Assembly: GCF_003584645.1 (NCBI RefSeq) | Contig: NZ_AP017928.1 | Span: 5,841,501 to 5,905,500 of the forward strand | DNA length: 64,000 nt | DNA from: Methylocaldum marinum | GTDB taxonomy: Bacteria; Pseudomonadota; Gammaproteobacteria; Methylococcales; Methylococcaceae | Reading direction: 5' to 3' | In this document: piece by piece, positions 34,221 through 41,881 of the stretch | Numbering within the stretch: the stretch's first letter is position 1 | Layout of the letters: the number at the start of each line of letters is the position of its first letter | The notes under the pieces: generated by a model | What the model was told of the DNA's origin: nothing | The model's database searches: none | Seen by the model: only the letters and a program-made list of their open reading frames with translations | Position numbers and translations under genes: made by a program

Positions 34221-34256
34221 CTCTCCCAATCGGGGGAGAGCCCGGGTGAATACCCG
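34221..34256. terminator. Tandem hairpins between lon and nifF
   Basis: CTCTCCC-N6-GGGAGAG (34221-34240) is followed by CGGGT-GAAT-ACCCG (34243-34256). No U-tract follows immediately, so termination of the lon transcript is possible but may be Rho-dependent. If the nifF promoter at 34184 is used, both hairpins lie in the nifF leader. Confidence 0.5.
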
Positions 34257-34376
34257 AATTCGTGACTATTGCGCGGATGATTCGCTTGGAACACATAAGC
34301 CGCTTCGGCGAAAACCGTTCCGAGCGTTGAGTTGATTTTTTGAGCTTCCTGAAGTGTGTTTTTCTAGAGGACATAT

Positions 34377-34913
34377 ATGGCCAACAAGATCGGTATATTT
34401 TTCGGCTCCGACACGGGTAACACGCGGCGCGTCGCTAAGTCGATCGCGAAAAAACTGGGCGATGCCGCGGATGCGCCCGTAGACGTGAAAAAAGCCAGCG
34501 CCGACGATCTGCTCAAATACGACGCGCTGATTCTCGGAACCCCGACCTTGGGTGACGGTGAACTTCCGGGCCTGACCGCGGGCTGCAGCGAGGAAAGCTG
34601 GGAAGAGTTCCTGCCGCAACTGGAAGGCAAGAGCCTGAGCGGCAAGGTCGTGGCGCTTTTCGGACTGGGCGACCAGGAAGCCTACGGTCACGAATTCGTC
34701 GACGCGCTTATCCTTCTCTACAACGTCGTCGTCGAGGCCGGCGCCAAGGTAGTCGGTTTCTGGCCCACCGACGGCTATTCCTTCGAGAAAACCAATTCGA
34801 TCGTGGACGATAAATTCGTCGGTCTGGTCATAGACCACGAAAATCAAAGCGATCTTACCGACGAACGCCTCGACGCCTGGCTGGAACAGATCAAGCCGGC
34901 CTTGCTCGGTTAG
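34377..34913 (+). CDS. nifF: Nitrogenase flavodoxin NifF
   Basis: A 178-residue long-chain flavodoxin. The FMN phosphate loop is GSDTGNTRR, the aromatic/polar loops are GTPTLGDGELPG and LGDQEAYGHEF, and the 20-residue insert of long-chain forms contains WPTDGYSFEKTNSIVDDKF. It donates low-potential electrons to NifH. The ATG follows AGAGG by 7 bases. It is separated from the main nif operon by ygfZ-apaG-clpPX-lon. Confidence 0.95.
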   Translation: MANKIGIFFGSDTGNTRRVAKSIAKKLGDAADAPVDVKKASADDLLKYDALILGTPTLGDGELPGLTAGCSEESWEEFLPQLEGKSLSGKVVALFGLGDQEAYGHEFVDALILLYNVVVEAGAKVVGFWPTDGYSFEKTNSIVDDKFVGLVIDHENQSDLTDERLDAWLEQIKPALLG

Positions 34914-34958
34914 GGGCCTTCATTTACTGCGAACGGCTTTAGAAAAAGAGGTAATGTC

Positions 34959-36536
34959 ATGCTGGATACTGTCATTGTCGGAGGCGGTTTGTGCGGTTTG
35001 TCGCTGGCCTGCGATTTGGAGCGCCAGGGTCGGCCTTATCTCCTGTTCGAAGCCCGTTCGCGTCTGGGCGGGCGTATTCTCTCGGTGACTTCGGCCACTT
35101 CGGGAGCGGCACTGGATCTGGGGCCGACCTGGTTCTGGCCGGACATCCATCCGCGGGTGACACGCCTGGTGGCCGATCTCGGGCTGGCTTCGTTCGCACA
35201 GCACGATCAGGGCGACGTGCTGGGCCTCAGGGATGCGGACGGCAAACTCGAATCCCTGGGAAGTTCGCCGGTTCATAACGGCGCCATGCGCCTGGACGGC
35301 GGAATGACGTCTCTGGTGAGCGCGTTGGCGGAGCGGCTTTCAGAGAGCCGTCTGCGGCTGGGCCACGCGCTCATCGCGGTGGAAGATCGAGGCGATCACG
35401 TCGTGCTTCATTTCCGGTGCGGCGATACCGCATCGGTAGTCGAGGCTCGGCGTGCCGTGCTCGCCATTCCGCCCCGCGTCGTGGACGAGCAGATTCGGCT
35501 CGAACCCGCGCCGGAAGATGATCTGCGCGAGGCGATGCGGGAAACGCCCACCTGGATGGCCGGCGAGGCCAAGGCAGTTGCCGCTTTCTCGCGCCCTTTC
35601 TGGCGCGAGGCGGGCCTGTCCGGAAACGGTTTCGCGCGGCACGAACAAGCCGTGCTCGGAGAGATTTTCGATGCTTGCGATGCCAGTGGCGAGAAAGCCG
35701 CGCTCGGAGGGTTCCTCGCACTTTCTCCGGAGCAGCGCGAAGCTTTTCGGCTGGGCATGCCCATGCTGATTCGGAGCCAGTTGGTGCAATTCTTCGGCTC
35801 CGAGGCGGAACTCGACGAACAGCATTATCAGGATTGGGCGACCGAACCTTATACCAGCAGCCGGCTCGACCGTGTCCCGCCGGAGCAGCACCCGGAATAC
35901 GGCAACCCGGCCCTGAGCCGTTCTTACTGGAACGGAAAACTTTTGTTCGGCGCGTCCGAAACCGCCCGCTACGGCGGCGGTTACCTGGAAGGCGCGCTCG
36001 ATGCGGCCGCTCGGATACAGCGGCAGTTGGCGGAAACCCGGATTAACGCAGCCAACGCAAACATTCTCGAACGCTTCGGTGAATGGGTGAGCGGCCAACG
36101 GAAAGGCGCCTCCGAGCGTTACCAGCGCATTCTGCACCGTAACCTTTCGGTCCAGCAGCGCGATCAATTGACTCAGTTAACTCTTCTGGAAACTGTGGAA
36201 AGTATTTACCGCGAGGCGTTGCGCCTACTCGACGAACTGCCCCTGGATGGCGAGGTGATACCCGTGGTGAACGGCCGGTCCGACCTCACCCCGGCGGTTC
36301 TCTCGTCGTTCACGGGGTTCAACGACGCTTTGGTGGACGAAGCGCTACGCTTCAACCGCACCTCCTGTGCTTTGTCCAACTTCCCCGGGGAACACAAGCC
36401 GTCCCCGGAATACGTGCAGACCATCCGCAGGGACTTGGCCGCCGCATGGCGCGAATTCGCGCTGACGGTCAATTCGCGTATCGTCACGCGCACGGCGGCT
36501 TCCGAAAAAGCGCCTTCTCTGGCGGACTGCGCATGA
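34959..36536 (+). CDS. FAD-dependent amine-oxidase-like protein
   Basis: A 525-residue flavoprotein. VIVGGGLCGLSLACDLE is the dinucleotide-binding GxGxxG region, EARSRLGGRI is the following family motif, GGMTSLVSALAERL is the middle segment, and FGASETARYGGGYLEGALDAA is split over the C-terminal FAD contact typical of flavin monoamine oxidases. After the enzyme core (about 365 residues) there is a roughly 150-residue helical tail not usual for the family. It begins 45 bp after nifF and may be co-transcribed; an electron-transfer link with NifF is speculative. Confidence 0.85.
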   Translation: MLDTVIVGGGLCGLSLACDLERQGRPYLLFEARSRLGGRILSVTSATSGAALDLGPTWFWPDIHPRVTRLVADLGLASFAQHDQGDVLGLRDADGKLESLGSSPVHNGAMRLDGGMTSLVSALAERLSESRLRLGHALIAVEDRGDHVVLHFRCGDTASVVEARRAVLAIPPRVVDEQIRLEPAPEDDLREAMRETPTWMAGEAKAVAAFSRPFWREAGLSGNGFARHEQAVLGEIFDACDASGEKAALGGFLALSPEQREAFRLGMPMLIRSQLVQFFGSEAELDEQHYQDWATEPYTSSRLDRVPPEQHPEYGNPALSRSYWNGKLLFGASETARYGGGYLEGALDAAARIQRQLAETRINAANANILERFGEWVSGQRKGASERYQRILHRNLSVQQRDQLTQLTLLETVESIYREALRLLDELPLDGEVIPVVNGRSDLTPAVLSSFTGFNDALVDEALRFNRTSCALSNFPGEHKPSPEYVQTIRRDLAAAWREFALTVNSRIVTRTAASEKAPSLADCA

Positions 36537-36612
36537 TTACTGGTGGTTACGCATCTACGATACGTCCGTTCGGAAAGTTCCGGATGGTATCCCTTACAAG
36601 GTCGAGTAAATC

Positions 36613-37095
36613 ATGATTTACGTCGTCGAAATTCCTCATGAAGGCCGACCGTCCGCGTGGTTCGCGTTCGACGAGGACGATCTCGCCCGCAAGGTCCGAT
36701 CCGCGAGAGAAACCGGCGAGCATACCGTGTTTGCCGCTCTGAGCCCGCGGCAGCGTCTCGAGGCGAGCGGGTTGACACCCGAATCTCCCGATGCCCGGAC
36801 CCGCCATCCGGACGTTTTCGACGATGCCGATCGCCACGGCTGGGATACCGTGCTGTACCGTGCGGATTATCTTTTGAGCCCCGGCATTTGGCAGGTGGAG
36901 CCGGTATCCGAGCTCGAGGCCTGCGCGGCGGCCCTTGCGCACGAACGCAAGACCTGCCGCGTATATTTGTCGGACAATGCGGCGGTCGCGGCTCTGTACG
37001 GAGACCCTCTTTACAATGGGCGGGAAGGATTCTATGCCCACATGGCGCTGCGCGAGCAGCTCATCGCCATGGAAGCCATGTCGGACGATTTATGA
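36613..37095 (+). CDS. Conserved hypothetical protein, nifF-linked
   Basis: A 160-residue protein of unknown family. It opens with IYVVEIPHEGRPSAWFAFDED, and a second part, DTVLYRADYLLSPGIWQVEP, is followed by a helix with CRVYLSDNAAVAALY. It contains two cysteines and several acidic segments, with no signal peptide. It overlaps the following 54-residue gene by ATGA, indicating joint translation. The position downstream of nifF suggests a nif accessory role, without further evidence. Confidence 0.7.
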   Translation: MIYVVEIPHEGRPSAWFAFDEDDLARKVRSARETGEHTVFAALSPRQRLEASGLTPESPDARTRHPDVFDDADRHGWDTVLYRADYLLSPGIWQVEPVSELEACAAALAHERKTCRVYLSDNAAVAALYGDPLYNGREGFYAHMALREQLIAMEAMSDDL

Positions 37096-37256
37096 CAGTC
37101 GAACAACTGATTACTGCTTTGCTGGAAATGCCGAAACATGCGGTTGTGCTTTATGAAGGCGACAGCGGATACGCGCTTGTGGGCGGGCTGCATCTGCAGG
37201 AAAACGAAAACGATTTGCCGGATGAGGTCATCCTGTTTCCCGACATGAACGAATGA
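37092..37256 (+). CDS. Small conserved hypothetical protein
   Basis: A 54-residue protein starting at an ATG that overlaps the previous stop (ATGA). It is made of a helix (VEQLITALLEMP) and a short sheet (AVVLYEGDSGYALVGGLHL), ending in EVILFPDMNE. The coupling and coding-like composition support a real gene. The function is unknown; it may form a complex with the 160-residue protein. Confidence 0.65.
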   Translation: MTVEQLITALLEMPKHAVVLYEGDSGYALVGGLHLQENENDLPDEVILFPDMNE

Positions 37257-37377
37257 AGGCCGGGAAGAATCCGATTCCGCAGTTGCGTTGTTCGAGGTGC
37301 TCGCGCGTACCGGTACAGAGCCGGGCCGTTCGCGACGGTTTTTTCACAAGGGCTGAGAACTGGAAGTAGCAAGACCG

Positions 37378-37776
37378 ATGGATGCGCCCACTGTTCTGTT
37401 TGCCAACGATGCGTTTTACCATGCTTTTTCCGAGCGCGATTTTTCAGCCATGGAGAAGCTCTGGTCGCGGGAGTGGCCGGTGCTTTGTATTCATCCCGGT
37501 TGGCCGGTGCTCACCGAGCACGCGGCCATCATCGAAAGCTGGCGGCGCATATTCCTCAATCCGGCTACGGGCACGGTGACTCCGCATTACGCGAGAGCCT
37601 TCGTTTACGGTCCATTTGCCACGGTGGTTTGCTACGAAGAAGTTCAGGGGGTATTGCTGGTTGCCAATAACACGTTCGCAATGGAGGGGGGCGAAATCCG
37701 TATCGTCCACCATCATGCCTCGCATTGTGCCAATCCGCCCCCGCCCGAAATGAAGTCAGCGCCGGCGGTGCAGTAG
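37378..37776 (+). CDS. SnoaL/NTF2-like fold protein
   Basis: A 132-residue protein with the cone-shaped NTF2-like pattern: FYHAFSERDFSAMEKLWS, then VLCIHPGWPVLTEHAAIIESW, and strands ARAFVYGPFATVVCYEEV and NNTFAMEGGEIRIVHHHASH. These domains serve as small-molecule enzymes or binding modules. Similar stand-alone proteins (DUF4440-like, SnoaL_3) occur widely, and no catalytic residue set can be assigned. It follows a 121-bp gap after the 54-residue gene. Confidence 0.8.
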   Translation: MDAPTVLFANDAFYHAFSERDFSAMEKLWSREWPVLCIHPGWPVLTEHAAIIESWRRIFLNPATGTVTPHYARAFVYGPFATVVCYEEVQGVLLVANNTFAMEGGEIRIVHHHASHCANPPPPEMKSAPAVQ

Positions 37777-37833
37777 CAGCGCCGCGCAATATCAACAGGT
37801 ATTAGCTCGGGCTAAAAAGAAATAGGTGGCAAT

Positions 37834-38142
37834 ATGCAAAGTACGATGACCATAGAAACCTTCCCTCAGAGAACCATCACCATAGACGGTGAACATGCGA
37901 AATTAGCCTCCCCGGAAGAAATTGCCGACGGCATTCGGGCGGCCAAAGAGGTATTCGAACGCAACGGCGTCGACCCGCTGGCTTGCGCCGCGGCGATCGA
38001 GAAACTCGAAAAGGATGAATTGCTCGATCGCGACGAAGCCTTGCTGTGCGTGATCTGGGACCAGGCCGAGGACGCCGCCTTTAGAGCCGTTACCCTGGGC
38101 TGGCTGAGCCGCGCCGTGGACATTCGGATCGCGGTTTCGTGA
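37834..38142 (+). CDS. Conserved hypothetical protein
   Basis: A 102-residue protein, mainly helical in the second half (EEIADGIRAAKEVFERNGV, AAAIEKLEKDELLDRDEALL), with a short N-terminal strand pair (RTITIDGEHAKLA). There is no signal peptide and no metal motif. It has a plausible AGGTGG ribosome-binding site before the ATG. It is the last intact gene before the IS-derived scar and might belong to the nif accessory block. The family is not recognised. Confidence 0.62.
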   Translation: MQSTMTIETFPQRTITIDGEHAKLASPEEIADGIRAAKEVFERNGVDPLACAAAIEKLEKDELLDRDEALLCVIWDQAEDAAFRAVTLGWLSRAVDIRIAVS

Positions 38143-38179
38143 TCGACTGACAGGCGATCCGAATCCGAAAGACCTTCTG

Positions 38180-38300
38180 GGGGAACACGGCTTGCTCAAG
38201 CAGCTGACCCGGCGTCCGGTGGAACGGGCGTTGGAGGCGGAGATGACCGCCCATTTGGGCTATGCCCCCTACGCGCCGGAGGGGCGCGGCAGTGGCAACT
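38180..38300 (+). pseudogene. IS256-family transposase fragment
   Basis: About 35 codons match the N-terminal part of IS256-type transposases: LLKQLTRRPVERALEAEMTA followed by HLGYAPYAPEGRGSGN. After the GSGN the similarity stops and, in a different frame, nadE-like sequence begins. The rest of the transposase and its ends are absent. It marks a deletion or recombination event at this site. Confidence 0.8.
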
Positions 38301-38952
38301 TTACCGTGCCATCGAACCCGACTATGCGCTCGCCTGCGCTGAATTTGAGCGTGCCTTCGGAACGCCGCCCGGCGGGCTGACCCGGGAGAACATGCAGGCC
38401 CATATTCGAGGCCGCATCTTGATGGAATATGCCAATCACTTCGGACATTTGTTGCTGACCACGGGCAACAAGTCCGAAATGAGCGTCGGCTACGCCACGC
38501 TGTACGGCGATATGTCGCGCGGCCTCAATCTCATCGGCGATTTGTGGAAGACGGATGTCTATGCCCTCGCGGAGCACCTCAACGAGGTGGCGGGCCGCGA
38601 CGTCATTCCGCGTGCCGTCATCGAAAAAGCGCCGAGCGCGGAGCTCGCCGACGGGCAGCGCGGCGAGGATAGCCTGCCACCGTATCCCGTCCTTGATGCG
38701 CTGCTCAAGCTGATCCTGGAGCCCGATTTACTGACTGTGGACGAACGGGCCGAGGCCTTGGCTCTGGCCGGCAAGGCTAGCCCGGATGTCCAACAAAAGG
38801 TCGTACGCATGGTCAAATACGCCGAGTTCAAGCGCCGGCAGGCCCCGCCCATCATTCGCGTCCACCGAAGGGCGTTTGGCTTCGGCCGGCGCATGCCCCT
38901 GGCGCAACGCTTTGTGCCCGACGCAGCGGATATCGTGAGGAACCACGGATGA
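38288..38952 (+). pseudogene. nadE: 5'-truncated NAD+ synthetase (nadE remnant)
   Basis: From about 38293 the frame reads WQLYRAIEPDYALACAEFE and continues through MQAHIRGRILMEYANHFGH, LLTTGNKSEMSVGYATLYGD and a C-terminal RRAFGFGRRMPLAQRF. These are the second half of bacterial NAD+ synthetase; TGNKSE and GYATLYGDM are its hallmark motifs. The amidase part and the N-terminal P-loop (SGGxDS) are missing, cut off by the IS256 fragment. It cannot make a complete enzyme, so a functional copy must exist elsewhere. The downstream ATGA overlap with another frame suggests an old operon. Confidence 0.85.
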
Positions 38953-39075
38953 AGACGATGGAATGTCCTGCCGGTGCGCGCGTGATTTCCGAGGAGTGCC
39001 TGCACCAGGGATTCCTCGGACTGTCACGGGTGATAATCGAGCAACCCTGCTTTGACGGCGGCCGTCAAATCGTGC
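38949..39075 (+). pseudogene. Possible NUDIX-hydrolase N-terminal remnant
   Basis: The ATG overlaps the nadE remnant stop (ATGA). About 35 residues (RVISEECLHQGFLGLSRVII, then EQPCFDGG) resemble the start of ADP-ribose pyrophosphatase-type NUDIX proteins. After that the frame runs into repeat-like sequence and no NUDIX box (GX5EX7REUXEE) follows. It is probably a gene broken by the same rearrangement. The family call is weak. Confidence 0.35.
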
Positions 39076-39321
39076 CGGGAAGTGGTCAAGCGGCGACTTG
39101 TCGTCGCGCATACTTTCGCTCCCGCGAAGCAGTTTGTGCTGTCCGCGTGCCCATCTTGAGCCTATCCCCCCTATTCATAAAACTCTTCGGCCCGGCTCAG
39201 GACACACTCCGCGCAACCCATCAATCCGAGGCCGTTCGCCGGGACACGGCTTTGCGGCTTGGTCCGCTCGGCAAAAATAAACCTAAATCCGGCCGTTGGA
39301 TACAACCTGACAAGTGCCAGG

Positions 39322-39397
39322 CCCTCATCCCCAGCCCTTCTCCCAAAGGGAGAAGGGCGTTGAGCCCCTCGCCCTCTGGGAGAGGTCGGGGTGAGGG
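39322..39397. repeat. Dispersed CCCTCA-type palindromic repeat
   Basis: It runs from CCCTCATCCCCAGCCC to GGTCGGGGTGAGGG, with inner arms CTTCTCCCAAAGGGAGAAG and CTCTGGGAGAG. The outer arms are imperfectly complementary. This is the common REP-like repeat of GC-rich proteobacteria, also seen in part at about 7648. It lies in the gene-free scar upstream of IS66 (39076-39521), which holds nothing else recognisable. Confidence 0.75.
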
Positions 39398-39600
39398 AAT
39401 TCGGCGACTGACGGGGCATTACGGTCATTTCGGAAATACAACTGCGGTCTTTAGGATAAACGCTTATTCCATTTATCCAACAATTTGGCACGCAAACGGA
39501 ATCAGATTTCTACGTCGCGTCGTAAGCGTCCGGCTGTCCGCATAATTCCCACCGATTAGCGCCTGAGTCACAGTATCGCCATATTCCCGAAGAGGAGGAG

Positions 39601-39903
39601 ATGGCGATGACGAAACAAGAACGAGAGATGCATTGGCGGGTCCTGCTGGAGCAACAGGCAGGGAGTGGGTTGTCGGTGCGCGCTTGGTGTGCGCGCGAGG
39701 CGGTCAGCTATGCGGCGTTCATCTACTGGCGTCGACGCGTAGCGCAGCCAGCGGTGGTGGCGCCACTGACGTTGATGCGGGTAGATGGCGGTGAGACAGC
39801 AGTCGGTGGTCTGTGGTTGTCGGTGGGCGGGGTTCGCATCGAGGTGAAACCGGGGTTCGATGCCGGGTTGTTGAAGCAGGTGGTGGCCGCATTGGTCTCG
39901 TGA
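39601..39903 (+). CDS. tnpA: IS66 accessory protein TnpA
   Basis: A 100-residue protein: HWRVLLEQQAGSGLSVRAWC, then VSYAAFIYWRRRVAQ, the helix-turn-helix-like IS66 orf1 pattern in which a 'QSGLSVRAWC' helix is followed by a tyrosine-rich one. The C-terminus is a short GVRIEVKPGFD domain. The stop shares one base with the tnpB start. It is needed for IS66 transposition along with TnpB. Confidence 0.9.
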   Translation: MAMTKQEREMHWRVLLEQQAGSGLSVRAWCAREAVSYAAFIYWRRRVAQPAVVAPLTLMRVDGGETAVGGLWLSVGGVRIEVKPGFDAGLLKQVVAALVS

Positions 39904-40244
39904 TGCTGGCGACGATTCTGAGTGCGGCGGCGGTGTATGTGGTGGCCGAGCCGGTCGATTTGCGCAAGTCCATCGATGGTTTGGCGCTGGCGGTGGAGAG
40001 CAGTCTGGGGCATTCGCCGTTATCGGGTGCGGTGTTCGTGTTTTTCAACCGGGGCCGGGACAAGGTGAAGCTGTTGTGGTGGGATCGTCACGGTTTCTGG
40101 CTGGCCTACAAGCGGCTGGAGAAAGGCCGCTTCCGCAAGCCGGTTCAGGGGACGATTTCGCGCTCGGACCTGCTGCTGTTGCTGGAAGGCGTGGACCTGA
40201 CGGTGGCCCGTTTCCGCGCGGTTCGCGCGGGTCGGGTCGGCTGA
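39903..40244 (+). CDS. tnpB: IS66 accessory protein TnpB
   Basis: A 113-residue protein with the very conserved IS66 orf2 core: VYVVAEPVDLRKSIDGLA, VFVFFNRGRDKVKLLWWDRH and GFWLAYKRLEKGRF. Length and sequence are complete. It starts at ATG 39903, overlapping the tnpA stop by one base. Its exact biochemical role in transposition is not known. Confidence 0.95.
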   Translation: MLATILSAAAVYVVAEPVDLRKSIDGLALAVESSLGHSPLSGAVFVFFNRGRDKVKLLWWDRHGFWLAYKRLEKGRFRKPVQGTISRSDLLLLLEGVDLTVARFRAVRAGRVG

Positions 40245-40302
40245 GTCGAAAGTGCCTGAAACCCGCATCAGAGCTGGGCTTTCGGGTGGTCCACCGGGTA
40301 TA

Positions 40303-41815
40303 ATGGCAGCCATGAATGCCGCCGCTCTCGCCGAAGAAAATCGTACTCTAAAGGCCACCCTGGGCCCAGCGCGAGGCGCGCATCGAACGGCTGGAATTCG
40401 ACCTAGCGCAGCTGAAGAAGCTGCTGTTCGGCGCCCGTTCCGAGCGACTGGCGACCCTCCCCGACATCGACCAACTGCCGCTGTGGGATGAGGTGCCCGA
40501 GGACGCCCCCGTCGCCAGTCCGGTGGCGTTCAAGACGGTGGTGGTGCAATCGCCCGCCAAGAATCAACCGAAGCGCACCGCACTGCCGGCGCATCTGCCG
40601 CGAGAGATCGTGGTATTGCCGTTGTCGGCACAAGACCGGCAGTGTCCTGCCTGCGGTGAGGAACGGCCGGTGATCGGCTACGAAAGCTCCGAACGCTTGG
40701 ATTACGTCCCGGCGCAACTGAAGGTCGTGGAAACGCGGCGGGAAAAGTGCGCCTGCGCGAAGTGCCAAGGGCAGTTGACCACGGTACCGGCCCCGCCGCA
40801 AATCATCGAGCAGGGCATCCCTCTGCCGGGTCTTCTGGCACATCTGCTGATGGCCAAATACGGCTATCACCTGCCGCTGTACCGCATCGAGCAAATCTTT
40901 GCCCACCAGGGTGTCCCCATTGCCCGCACCACGTTGTGCGACTGGGTCATCCAGAGCGGCTGGCAGCTGCAGCCCTTGGTCGAGCGGATGCTGGCGTTGC
41001 TCAAGCAACAGCCGGTGATCTTCTCGGACGACACCACTGTGGCGGTGCAGGACCGCGGCAAGACGCGGGAAACCCGGTTTTGGGTATACGCCGGCCACTC
41101 GCCGCCCATCGTCGTCTATGACCACACCGAAACCCGGGCGGGCAAGCATCCCAAGGCCAAACTGGAAGGCTACAGCGGCTACCTGCAGGCGGACGCCTAT
41201 GCCGGTTACGACCAGATCTTCGCCGCAGGCAAGGTCCTGGAAGTGGCGTGCTGGGCGCATGCGCGCCGCAAGTTCTTCGAGATTGCCCGACAGACCGAGA
41301 ACGGCAAGCGCATCAGCGCCCATGAGGCCTTGGAGTACATCGGCCGGCTCTACGCCATCGAACGGGAGGCCAAGGAACAGCAACTCGACGCCGAAGGCAC
41401 CCGAAAGCTACGGCAGGAACAGGCGCGGCCGATCCTGGCCGAGTTCAAGTCCTGGCTCGAAGACCGGCTGCGCCAGCTGGCGCCCAAGACCCCCACTGCC
41501 CAGGCCATCGGCTATGCCCTCAAGAACTGGCCGGCGCTGGAGCGCTATACCGAAGACGGTCGCCTGGAGATCGACAACAACCGCAGTGAGCGGGCGATCC
41601 GCCCCCTCACCATCGGCCGCAAGAACTGGCTGTTCCTCGGCTCGCCCAAGGGCGGCCAGGTCGCCGCCACGGTGTTCAGCCTCATCCAAACCTGCAAGGA
41701 ACTCGACCTCAACCCAGAGGCCTACCTGAAAGACGTCCTGACCCGTTTACCCACCACCAAGCAGAGGGAGATCGACAGCCTGCTACCCCACAACTGGAAA
41801 CCAGCCAACGTATAA
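40303..41815 (+). pseudogene. tnpC: IS66 transposase TnpC, frameshifted
   Basis: The DDE transposase of the element. The N-terminal coiled coil starts as MNAAALAEENRTLKATL, then reads out of frame. The other frame continues AQREARIERLEFDLAQLKKL and on through the zinc-binding ECPxC-like CPACG, the IS66 core LPLYRIEQIFAHQGVPI, the DDE region (FSDDTTVAVQ, QADAYAGYDQIF) and NNRSERAIRPLTIGRKNWL. One extra G in CTGGGCCC at 40362-40364 explains the shift. The protein is otherwise complete. Programmed frameshifting is not usual for IS66, so the copy is probably inactive unless this is a sequencing error. Confidence 0.85.
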
Positions 41816-41881
41816 GGTCCTGACGGTTAACTGTTCGGCGGCATCAGGAAAAGACTGTCCTCCAGCGGACGCTTACTCGCG

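Larger units (their letters stand above)
39522..41876 (+). mobile_element. IS66-family insertion sequence
   Basis: The element is bounded by inverted ends GTAAGCGTCCG (39522-39532) and CGGACGCTTAC (41866-41876). It is flanked by the direct repeat TCGCGTC at 39515-39521 and 41877-41883, seven of the eight bases usual for an IS66 target duplication. It has the standard tnpA, tnpB and tnpC order. The right-hand target repeat overlaps the stop codon of the HlyD-type gene, so the insertion is immediately after that gene. tnpC carries a +1 frameshift. Confidence 0.9.

Noticed and set aside
34273..34292. Sigma-54 promoter TTGGAACACATAAGC before nifF
   Set aside because: GG and GC are nine bases apart instead of ten; the site at 34184 has correct spacing and was listed instead.
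38949..39545. 198-residue intact gene after the nadE remnant
   Set aside because: Only about 35 residues look like a protein family; the rest reads through dispersed repeats (39322-39397) and up to the IS66 end.
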